Shown piece by piece: positions 42,814-50,320 of a DNA stretch of 64,000 bases (position 1 is the stretch's first letter; every line of letters begins with the position of its first letter). A model generated the notes under the pieces. It ran no database searches. It saw only the letters and a list, made by a program, of their open reading frames with translations, and was not told where the DNA came from. The stretch comes from an uncultured Dehalococcoidia bacterium (GTDB lineage: Bacteria; Chloroflexota; Dehalococcoidia; Lucifugimonadales; Australimonadaceae): contig OY282355.1 in assembly GCA_958295525.1 (NCBI GenBank), forward strand, positions 1,551,504-1,615,503, given 5' to 3'. Made by a program: the position numbers and the translations under genes.

Positions 42814-42876
42814 CCTTGATCGGGAATGGCCTTGATCGGGAAACGGCCTGACCCGGAACAGCCTTGTCGGGAATGG
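42814..42876. repeat. Four degenerate ~16-bp tandem repeats in the hydratase leader
   Basis: CCTTGATCGGGAATGG (42814-42829), CCTTGATCGGGAAACGG (42830-42846), CCTGACCCGGAACAG (42847-42861) and CCTTGTCGGGAATGG (42862-42876) run head to tail directly upstream of the ribosome site of the enoyl-CoA hydratase. They are unrelated in sequence to the dRS3-like elements. Confidence 0.75.
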
Positions 42877-42999
42877 CCGGGGGATGATCGGCGGTCGCGC
42901 GCCATTCTATGGAGCGCGGGCGCGGCTGTCCAACGCCGGGGGCGCCCTCCCCAAAAGCGGCGCCAATTTCTTGCGGCGTAGCGTGGGGAACGGCGCCCT

Positions 43000-45900
43000 T
43001 CAGAACGCCGCTTGCGCTCCGTTGACCTCGGGGGCGCGGCGCTCCGCCACCGTGGGTGCGGGCAACTCCGCCGCCGTGAACAGCGGCCCCGCGCAAACCT
43101 CCTCCAGCAACGCCGCCCCCTCCGACTGCAGCTCGAGCGTCGCCTCCAGCGTCCACAGCAACTCCACCAACTCCTCCGTGAACTCCCACCGCTTCGGCCC
43201 AATCTCGTCCAGCGGCGACGACTTCCGCCCGCTCGGCTCCCGCTTGCGCCGGTCGAGCCACGACTTCACGACCTGCATCCCCGAAACCGCGTAGTTCCAA
43301 ACCTCCGGCGCCACCGGCGTGAACACGCCCTTCCCTACGCGCAGCGTCTGCGTCCCGGGATGGTAGGAATGGCTTGCCGGGTAAGCAGTCACAGCCTCCA
43401 TGCACCGCGCCTTGCCTTGCGGAACACGCCCGCCGTAGCGTTCTCCGTAGCGCTCGCCGTAGGTGTGCAGGCCCAGCAGCCGCGCGCCCAAGTCCGCGAC
43501 CCGCCCGAACAGCGCGGCGTCTTTCGTGATCGGCAGGCGCAGCGGAGGCAACTCCAACTCTTCCCAGAACCGCTCGACGTAGGCGGGCTGCGCGAGGATG
43601 CCGTAGGCGTAGGCGAACAGCCGCTCCGCCGGAACCTCCGCCCCGTGCTCATCGCCCAACCGCGCCAGCAATCCGCCGGTTACGTTCGGCTCCGTCCCTT
43701 GCGCGTCCCGCCACAAGGGAATGACGTCCTTAGCGCCGCGTCCGCAGAAGTGGTGCAGGTCGGGGACATTGGCGGACGCGGTTGCGGCGGGGCCCTCGCC
43801 AAGCACGCTGGCGAGGAGACTCGTCAGGTAGACCTGCTTCGGCCCTCGCGCCCGCAACAAGGCGACGCTCATTACGTCGCCCAGCCGTGAGTCCTCCAAA
43901 ATCCACTGACGGTCGAACGAGCGGTAGGCGTAGCGCGTTATGGGCGGCGGCGGCGCGGCGGCGGGGAGGTCGGCGATGGCGGGCTCCCGCTCGTCGCCGC
44001 CGGCAAGCGGCGGATACTCGTTGCCGACTTTGCGGTCACGCGATTCCCTGAACGCGGCGGCGCGCTCGTTCGCAGGGAGGGAGAGGAGACTTCGCCACCG
44101 CTCCTCCAGCGCGCCGCGCGCAACGCCGATAGGCCATGTCCGGGAAAGTTTGACACCCGACGCCTGCCACGGGAATACGTCGGATGCTTTAGGCCAGTCG
44201 AAGAATGTCCCGGCGCCTGCCGGGTAGAAGGGGGCGTCCCACTCGTCGGCGCACGCTCGCCACTGCTTGCTCTTGAACGACTGGATTTCGTCGAGGCGGG
44301 CGAGTTTCTCCTCCGCGCTTCCCGTGAGCCGGATTTTCCAGACTTTCGCAGGCTCGCCGGGATTCGGCTCGCCGTCGCGGACGCCTATGGCGATGGCCAC
44401 CGGCGTCTGAATGGCGAAGACATTCTCCGTCTTGCGCGCGCCGAGGCTGTCACCTTCCAAGTCAATGATCCAGAGTTCGTCGAACGCCTCCCGCATCTTG
44501 CGGCGCATTCCGGCGAAGGCGGGGCCGCGCAGATACGACGACGCGGTGATGAACGTGACGATGCCGCCGTCAACCCCGCCGGTTCCCTCGAACACTTTCC
44601 AAAGCGCCCATCGCCAGAAGTAGACGTAGTCGTTGTAGAGATTCTTGAGGTGGAGGCCGCCGCCCGCGTCCCGCACCGGCGCAAGGAAATCCTCGAGGAT
44701 CGGCGCGCCTCCGTTGCCGTCCATCTTTCCGGTGGCCCCGTCGCCTCCGTAGCGAATCCATCCCCCTTTGCGCTTGCCGCCGCCGTTCTCGGCGGGGTCG
44801 CGGGTTTCGCGGTTGTAGGGCGGGTTGCCGATGCAAACGAGGATGCGCGTGTTCCGCTTCACGCCCTGCGCGCGTTCGCGCTCGTCGTTGATATTCTTCT
44901 GCAAAACGCTGCCTAACTCGTGAGGGTGATGGGGGGACTCCAAAGTGTCAGTGAGATAGATGCGGGCGGGTTCGCCGACGCCGTTTTCCCGCAGTTTCTG
45001 AATGAGCCGCAAGTGCGCGACGGCGTAAGGCCCCACCAGGATCTCGAAACCGAAGAGGCGCCTTGCGAGCCCGGCCAAGCGGTCTGCAATCGCGCCGCTT
45101 CCGTAGCATTCGCGCACGGCCGCGGCGGCGTTGTCGAGCACGCTCAGCAAATACGTGCCGGTGCCCGTTGCCGGGTCGAGCACGTTAATGTCGTCGTCCG
45201 CGAAAGCGAGCGGCTTGTGGAACCGCTTCCGCAGCAGTTCCGCCGCAAGCCGCGTCTGCGCCTCCACCACCGGAACGGGCGTGTAGTACACGCCTCTGCT
45301 GTTTCGCAGGCGCGCGTCGTAAGCGCCCAGGAACTGCTCGTAGAAGTAGATCCACGGGTCGCCTTGCCTGTTCAGGCGCGGAGCGTCCACCGCCCCGATA
45401 GTCCGCTCCAGCAACTCGATGCCTGTCAGGAGTTCATTGCGGACGGACTCAACCTCCAAAAGGCTCAACGCCTCGGCGAGCAGGCCATGCTCGCGCTGCT
45501 GCAGGGCTTCGGACGCGGACGCGGGCGTCAGCCGTTCCGCGCCCTCGAACCGGGCAAGCAGGAGCGCGTAGGTGAGCGTCTGCGCGTAAGCGTCCGCGAA
45601 CTGCGCGTCGCCGCCTTCGGGGAACAGCAGCCCAGCCCACTCGTCGGCGAGTCTCCGCAGTGGACTGTTCGCTCTGCTGAGCGACGCGCTCACCTCGTCG
45701 CGGAGAATGCGCGTAAGCGGCGCGAGGCGCTTCGCAAGCCCTTCCGCTGTCGAGGGCGCGGTCGGCCCCCACCCCAAGAAGCCGCGGAAGAGCGTCTCCA
45801 GCGCGCTCAACTCGCCCGAAATGACGAATCTCGCGCCGCGCGACAAGTTCTCGCTGATGCGGACGCGCCCAACGAGGTCGCCGCTCTGGTAGAGGCTCCA

Positions 45901-46305
45901 CTCCGCGCCGTCGGTGTAGATGAGGTTGGGATACTCGCGGAACCGTCTCCACTGCTCCGCGTTCCGTCCGGTGAACGTCTCAGGGCGAGCGCCGACGCCC
46001 GGCGCCTTCAGTTCGATGAGGCCAATGAGTTGGCCGTCCACCGTGACGCCGATGTCCGGCCTGCCCTCGATGTCGTCGAGGCGCACCTCGAAGCGGTGCT
46101 TGACGTTCCGCCCCGCGATGCGTCCCATCGCTTCCAACAATTCGGCGACGGGCGCCATGAGTTGGGCTTCGGGCTGCGCCTCGACCTGCTGCCGGAAGTT
46201 GGCGGCGACAGCGTTCGCATAGACCGCGACGTCGCGCAGGAACGCGCTCCCGTCGCTGGGCTGGATGGGGGTCAGCCAGGGCTGCATCGTCATAGGGAGA
46301 AGCAT
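43000..46305 (-). CDS. Single-chain restriction-modification enzyme, Type ISP/IIG-like
   Basis: This 1101-residue protein joins nuclease, methylase and specificity regions. An N-terminal PD-(D/E)xK core (GRPDIGVTVDGQLIGLIELK, Asp84, Glu98, Lys100) is followed by a helical connector. The gamma-class adenine methylase then has motif I VLDPATGTGTYLLSVL near residue 376 and motif IV IGNPPYNRE near 495. The C-terminal half carries a family pattern (ITRYAYRSFDRQWILEDSR) seen in Type ISP specificity domains. There is no helicase, unlike LlaGI-type ISP enzymes, so it fits the Type IIG plan (cuts near its site, methylates one strand). The first ATG (46305) is used; two further ATG lie within 18 bp. 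Both neighbours are metabolic genes. Confidence 0.88.
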   Translation of the reverse strand: MLLPMTMQPWLTPIQPSDGSAFLRDVAVYANAVAANFRQQVEAQPEAQLMAPVAELLEAMGRIAGRNVKHRFEVRLDDIEGRPDIGVTVDGQLIGLIELKAPGVGARPETFTGRNAEQWRRFREYPNLIYTDGAEWSLYQSGDLVGRVRISENLSRGARFVISGELSALETLFRGFLGWGPTAPSTAEGLAKRLAPLTRILRDEVSASLSRANSPLRRLADEWAGLLFPEGGDAQFADAYAQTLTYALLLARFEGAERLTPASASEALQQREHGLLAEALSLLEVESVRNELLTGIELLERTIGAVDAPRLNRQGDPWIYFYEQFLGAYDARLRNSRGVYYTPVPVVEAQTRLAAELLRKRFHKPLAFADDDINVLDPATGTGTYLLSVLDNAAAAVRECYGSGAIADRLAGLARRLFGFEILVGPYAVAHLRLIQKLRENGVGEPARIYLTDTLESPHHPHELGSVLQKNINDERERAQGVKRNTRILVCIGNPPYNRETRDPAENGGGKRKGGWIRYGGDGATGKMDGNGGAPILEDFLAPVRDAGGGLHLKNLYNDYVYFWRWALWKVFEGTGGVDGGIVTFITASSYLRGPAFAGMRRKMREAFDELWIIDLEGDSLGARKTENVFAIQTPVAIAIGVRDGEPNPGEPAKVWKIRLTGSAEEKLARLDEIQSFKSKQWRACADEWDAPFYPAGAGTFFDWPKASDVFPWQASGVKLSRTWPIGVARGALEERWRSLLSLPANERAAAFRESRDRKVGNEYPPLAGGDEREPAIADLPAAAPPPPITRYAYRSFDRQWILEDSRLGDVMSVALLRARGPKQVYLTSLLASVLGEGPAATASANVPDLHHFCGRGAKDVIPLWRDAQGTEPNVTGGLLARLGDEHGAEVPAERLFAYAYGILAQPAYVERFWEELELPPLRLPITKDAALFGRVADLGARLLGLHTYGERYGERYGGRVPQGKARCMEAVTAYPASHSYHPGTQTLRVGKGVFTPVAPEVWNYAVSGMQVVKSWLDRRKREPSGRKSSPLDEIGPKRWEFTEELVELLWTLEATLELQSEGAALLEEVCAGPLFTAAELPAPTVAERRAPEVNGAQAAF

Positions 46306-46475
46306 ACCATCAGGCGCGGGGCGCGCTCCAACCCGCAGCCCTTATCCCTCCGCCACGCCCCCTGTTCAACCCGCTGACGCGAGAGGGAATCAGCAGCGCG
46401 GAGCGCCAACCCGCCTTCCGCCTCGCATAAGCAGAGGGGGTGGATTACGCAATGGTCTATCGGGAGCGAGCCGTT

Positions 46476-47537
46476 TCAGCCGCGCTTGGCGGCGGCGAAC
46501 GCCTCAGCGAGCCGCGCGGCGGCGGCGCGAGGGTCGGCGGCGAGCGTCACGGCGGCGATGACGCATACGCCGTCCGCGCCCGCCCGGGCGACTTCCGGCG
46601 CGTTCTCCGGCGTGACGCCGCCTATCGCCACTAGCGGAGGCCCGCCCTCCGGCAAGGCGTTCCGCAAGGCGCGCAGCGTCTCCGGCCCGGCCGGGCGCGT
46701 GTCCGTCTTCGACCCGGTGGGGAACATCCGCCCGACGGCGATATAGTCCGCGCCTTGCTCGGCGGAGGCGAGCGCCTCTTCTTGCAGAGCGTTGGACGTT
46801 CCGGCGATCTGCCAGGGGCGGAGCGACTCGCGGGAGGCGGGCAGCGGAAGGTCGCCTTGTCCGAGGTGGACGCCGTCGGCTCCCGCCGCCGCCGCGACGT
46901 CCGGATGGTCGTTGACGATGAGCGCGGCTCCTGCGTTCGCGCACAGGCTGCGGAGTTCGCGGGCGAGCGGCAGCCAGCGCCCCTTGTCTCCGTCTTTCAC
47001 GCGCAGTTGGAGGGCGGACGCGCCCCCGGCGACGGCCTGCTCCGCGACCCACGCGGGGCTGCGCCCGCCCGTGAGCGTGGGGTCAACGATGACGTACAGC
47101 CCGCGCAGCCGCTCCGCCGTTCTCCGGCGCGCCCCGGACGCGGCGGCGAGTTCGGCTTGCGCCATCGCATCGGCGAGATAGGAGAGATGCGGGCGGTTCG
47201 GCGCGTGGGCGTTGAACGCCGACGACGTCTCCGCGAGTGCGCGCAGGGCGCCGAGCAACGCGGTGTAGCGCGCCTCCAGCCCGCCCGGCCATTCGAGGCG
47301 CGCGGCCTCCTCGACGGCGCGGTCTATCGCGGCCATCGTCTCATTGGCGAGGCCGTCGAGCCCCAGTCGGCGCGCCGTATCCAGCCTTGCGCGGGCGCGG
47401 TCGTCGCCGGCCTCGCCGGAGCGCGCGGCCTCGAAGTCGCGGCGGACGTAGCGCAGCGCGCTCAGCAGCCACTCGCGCGTGAAGTGGGGCGCTTCGGAGG
47501 ATGAGGATGAGGATGAGGAGCGGTCGTTGGCCGTCAT
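46476..47537 (-). CDS. thiE: Thiamine-phosphate synthase with N-terminal extension
   Basis: ThiE couples HMP-PP and HET-P into thiamine phosphate. Residues about 150-353 form the complete TIM barrel: LRGLYVIVDPTLTGG, ALQLRVKDGDKGRWLPLARE, ALIVNDHPDVAAAAGADGVH, LGQGDLP, DYIAVGRMFPTGSKTDT and LVAIGGVTPENA. The N-terminal 145 residues are helical, start with a run of eight Ser, and do not show the ThiD2 signature (ANLNRAREGLRV) found in other extended ThiE proteins. That part is unassigned. It is a single-gene unit next to the Type ISP-like gene. Confidence 0.9.
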   Translation of the reverse strand: MTANDRSSSSSSSSEAPHFTREWLLSALRYVRRDFEAARSGEAGDDRARARLDTARRLGLDGLANETMAAIDRAVEEAARLEWPGGLEARYTALLGALRALAETSSAFNAHAPNRPHLSYLADAMAQAELAAASGARRRTAERLRGLYVIVDPTLTGGRSPAWVAEQAVAGGASALQLRVKDGDKGRWLPLARELRSLCANAGAALIVNDHPDVAAAAGADGVHLGQGDLPLPASRESLRPWQIAGTSNALQEEALASAEQGADYIAVGRMFPTGSKTDTRPAGPETLRALRNALPEGGPPLVAIGGVTPENAPEVARAGADGVCVIAAVTLAADPRAAAARLAEAFAAAKRG

Positions 47538-47683
47538 TCGAACGCCTTCGGCTAGGAGGTTGCAGCTGCCGCTCTCACGGGCATGGCGTATAGGTTAGCG
47601 TATGCGGCGCCGGCGCGCGGCGCCTGGAGGGTTGCTCGGCTGAGCGGCGGGGTGAGCGTAGAGCAAAGAGCGAATCAATCGAC

Positions 47684-47758
47684 TGGAGCCACCGAACGGA
47701 TTCGAACCGTTGACCTGCTGTTTACGAAACAGCTGCTCTGCCACTGAGCTACGGTGGC
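47684..47758 (-). tRNA. tRNA-Thr (CGT anticodon, CCA encoded)
   Basis: The minus strand folds as a complete cloverleaf of 75 nt with CCA. The acceptor stem is GCCACCG/CGGTGGC with discriminator T, the D-stem GCTC/GAGC and the anticodon stem GCTGT/ACAGC. The loop TTCGTAA gives anticodon CGT (Thr, codon ACG), and the T-arm is AACGG-TTCGAAT-CCGTT. The gene is transcribed away from the membrane protein gene at 47839 and towards thiE. Confidence 0.97.
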
Positions 47759-47778
47759 TTCTTAATGTGGGCGCGTCT

Positions 47779-47784
47779 ATTATA
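47779..47784 (-). promoter_or_regulatory. -10 box of the tRNA-Thr promoter
   Basis: A perfect TATAAT on the minus strand lies 20 bp before the tRNA 5' end, inside GTCTATAATAGAC, giving transcription from about 47772. No convincing -35 box is present 16-18 bp further upstream. Confidence 0.5.
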
Positions 47785-47838
47785 GACGATGTTCCACGTG
47801 CGCGGGCGGGCGGCGTATGGCGTAGCATAGGGAGCGTT

Positions 47839-48351
47839 ATGGACGGCTCGCGCGGCGAACTCCGGGCTCCCGTTCGGGCGGCGCTGCTTGCGGGGGCAAT
47901 CGCCTCCGTCGCCGCGGCGCTCGTCTCGCTTCCTTTGCGCTCGCCCCACGACGGGCTGCTCAATGCGGGGAGCGTGACCACCGGGACGCTCGTCCTCGCT
48001 TTTGCGGCGGGCCATCTCCGGCGAGCGTTGGGAAGGCGCGCCAACGCAGGGCTCTTGTTCGCCGCCGCGATGGGGGCGGGCTTTCTCGCGTGGGTGGGGG
48101 TCGCGTTCGCCGCGGAGACCCAACTGACGCGGGTGGTCTCGTTCACCGTTCCGCTGGCGGCGATAGCGTTCGGCGGGATCGCGCTGCTCACGCCGCTGGT
48201 CGCGCCCGCCGCGTCCCGCCGGTGGGTCGCGCTGGGGGCGGTCGTCGTCGCGGTCGCGGTCGGGGCTGCGCTCGCAGGCGTCGGCGATGCGGAGAGCGGA
48301 CGCTTGGAGTTGCCCCCGCGCGCCGCCGTTTGGGGTATGCTGGGGGCATGA
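47839..48351 (+). CDS. Hypothetical four-helix membrane protein
   Basis: This 170-residue Ala/Gly/Val-rich protein has about five hydrophobic segments (residues about 15-32, 44-60, 72-92, 100-125 and 130-150). ATG 47839 is the first sensible start with GGGAG close before it; upstream sequence belongs to the tRNA. Its stop overlaps the ATG of the YceI-like lipoprotein (ATGA at 48348-48351), so the two are translated together. I do not recognise a family. Confidence 0.65.
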   Translation: MDGSRGELRAPVRAALLAGAIASVAAALVSLPLRSPHDGLLNAGSVTTGTLVLAFAAGHLRRALGRRANAGLLFAAAMGAGFLAWVGVAFAAETQLTRVVSFTVPLAAIAFGGIALLTPLVAPAASRRWVALGAVVVAVAVGAALAGVGDAESGRLELPPRAAVWGMLGA

Positions 48352-49184
48352 TCACGCGACGGAACGCCATCGCCTCCTTGCTCGCGCTCGCCACGGGGGT
48401 TGCGCTCGCCGCTTGCGGCAGCGCGACCGCCACGCCGACGGCCGCTCCGTCGCCCACTGCGGCGGCGCAGCCCACCCAGCCTGCGGCTGCTGCGCCCACC
48501 GCCGACCGCATAATCAGCGCGCCGAATCCGACGCGCGACCCCGCCGCGACGCCGTTCCCAACCGATGCGCCCCCCTCGACGCCGTTTGCGACGGCGATGC
48601 CCATTCCGACGACGACGCCGTCCGCGCCGCCTGCGCCGTTCTCCCGCTCGACGGGCGAGGTGGAGGGCGCGCGGTTCGTGGTCGGCGCGGGGTCGGTTGC
48701 GACGTTCTCGGTGAACGAGGAGTTGGTGCGCGTGACGGTGCCGAACTACGAAGCCGTGATGCGGACGGAAGAACTCTCCGGCGAGGTCCGGCTGGACGGC
48801 GGCGGCTCCCTGGTGACGGTCGGCCTGCACGGCATGATGAGCGACGAGGAGTTCCGCGACAGATACGTGCAGCGGCGGATGTTCCCGAATCAGCCGACCG
48901 CCGAGGTCGCGTTCGGCGACCTCACGCCGCTGCCGGACGGCTTCACGGACGGCGAGCAGGTCACGACGGAGGTGGCGGGAACGCTCCGTATTAACGGCCT
49001 CGATGTTCCACTGACGTTCGAGGTCGAGGCGCGGGACGACGGAGATGTGGTGCGCGTGTTGGGGCGCTCCTCGTTCACGTGGGACGATATTCAGGAGCCG
49101 GTTCCGACGGCGCGGAGCGTGGTGAGCGTGGGGGACACGGTGCGGGTTGAGGTTCTGCTGGCGCTGACGCCTATGCCGGGCTAG
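48348..49184 (+). CDS. YceI-domain lipoprotein
   Basis: This 278-residue protein has a lipoprotein signal (ALATGVALAACGS) and a Thr/Pro/Ala-rich spacer to about residue 105. A YceI-type lipocalin-like domain follows: FVVGAGSVATFSVNEELVRV, ELSGEVRLDGGGSLVTVGLHG, RDRYVQRRMFPNQPTAEVAF and GTLRINGLDVPLTFEVEARD. YceI proteins bind isoprenoid or fatty-acyl chains in the periplasm or outer surface. The gene overlaps the preceding membrane protein gene by ATGA. Confidence 0.88.
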   Translation: MITRRNAIASLLALATGVALAACGSATATPTAAPSPTAAAQPTQPAAAAPTADRIISAPNPTRDPAATPFPTDAPPSTPFATAMPIPTTTPSAPPAPFSRSTGEVEGARFVVGAGSVATFSVNEELVRVTVPNYEAVMRTEELSGEVRLDGGGSLVTVGLHGMMSDEEFRDRYVQRRMFPNQPTAEVAFGDLTPLPDGFTDGEQVTTEVAGTLRINGLDVPLTFEVEARDDGDVVRVLGRSSFTWDDIQEPVPTARSVVSVGDTVRVEVLLALTPMPG

Positions 49185-49258
49185 GGGTTCGGCGACCGCT
49201 TGCGCGGATGGGCGGAACGGCGCATCATTGCCGTGCCGCAACGAAGAGGAGGACGCCA

Positions 49259-50317
49259 ATGTCTGCGCCGAAAGTCGTCGTTTTCGCCCCCGGGGACGAG
49301 GAGAGTTACAAACGGTTCGAGCAAGCCGGATGCGAGGTGACGCTCGGAAAGGCGTCGTGGGCCGACCCGACGGGCAACACGACGGAGGAACTGGCGGCGA
49401 TGGCCGTCGGCGCGGACGCGCTCGTGGGGTCGTCCATCAAAGGCGGGCGGATCGACAAGGGCGTGATGCTGGGCTCCGAGCAGTTGCGGATCGTGGCCAA
49501 GTACACGGTGGGCGTTGACGAGATCGACGTGGACTCGGCGACGGAGTTGGGGATCATCGTTACGCACGCGCCGACGGAGGCGAACTGGGGCGGCGTCGTC
49601 GAGACGACGATGCAGCAGATGCTGACGCTGCTGAAGAAGTCGCGCCAGCGCGACGCGGCGCTGAAGCACGGGACAGACTGGCGCACGAAAGAGTTGACGG
49701 CGACGCACATCGGGCGCCGCGAGGACGGCTATCCGGGCCTGACGGTCGGCATCGTGGGGCTGGGGCGCATCGGCGGGCGGCTGGCGCAGATGCTTGCGCC
49801 GTGGCGCGTGCGGATGATCGGCTACGACCCGTATCAGCCGGTGGACCGCTTCATTCACGCCAACGTGGAGCGCGTGGACCTCGACTCGCTGCTGCGCGAG
49901 TCAGACGTGGTCACGCTGCACGTCACGCTCACGGCGGAGACGCGGCATATGATCGGCGAACGGGAGTTCGCGCTGATGAAGCCCACCGCCATTCTCCTCA
50001 ACACGTCGCGGGGGCCGGTGGTGGACGAGGACGCGCTGATCGCCGCCTTGCAGAGCGAAACCATCGCGGGCGCGGGGCTGGACGTGTTCGAGGTGGAGCC
50101 GCTGCCGATGGACAGCCCGCTGCGGAAGATGGACGAGCGCGTGCTGCTGTCGGCGCACGTTGCGGCGCACAACTACGGCGCGGGCATCGGCCCGGGCATT
50201 CAGTGGGGGACGGAGGACGCGCTGCGGGCGCTGCGCGGGCAGGTTCCGGAGCACGTCTTCAACAAGGAGGTCATTCCGCGCTGGCGCGAGCGCTTCGAGG
50301 GGCGGGGCGTGATTTAG
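49259..50317 (+). CDS. D-isomer specific 2-hydroxyacid dehydrogenase
   Basis: This 352-residue NAD-dependent dehydrogenase resembles 3-phosphoglycerate and glyoxylate dehydrogenases. The nucleotide loop is TVGIVGLGRIGGRLA. The catalytic triad residues are Arg in LNTSRGPVVDE, Glu in DVFEVEPLP, and His in LLSAHVAAHN. ATG 49259 is chosen by AGAGGAGGACG upstream. It converges on the Type IIG-like gene with 3 bp between stop codons. The exact substrate is not clear; SerA-type ACT domains are missing. Confidence 0.9.
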   Translation: MSAPKVVVFAPGDEESYKRFEQAGCEVTLGKASWADPTGNTTEELAAMAVGADALVGSSIKGGRIDKGVMLGSEQLRIVAKYTVGVDEIDVDSATELGIIVTHAPTEANWGGVVETTMQQMLTLLKKSRQRDAALKHGTDWRTKELTATHIGRREDGYPGLTVGIVGLGRIGGRLAQMLAPWRVRMIGYDPYQPVDRFIHANVERVDLDSLLRESDVVTLHVTLTAETRHMIGEREFALMKPTAILLNTSRGPVVDEDALIAALQSETIAGAGLDVFEVEPLPMDSPLRKMDERVLLSAHVAAHNYGAGIGPGIQWGTEDALRALRGQVPEHVFNKEVIPRWRERFEGRGVI

Positions 50318-50320
50318 GGG

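Noticed and set aside
41933-43405. Enoyl-CoA hydratase with a 200-residue N-terminal extension
   Set aside because: The extension would overlap the end of the Type ISP-like gene and read through tandem repeats; the crotonase domain and ribosome site fit a start at 42796.
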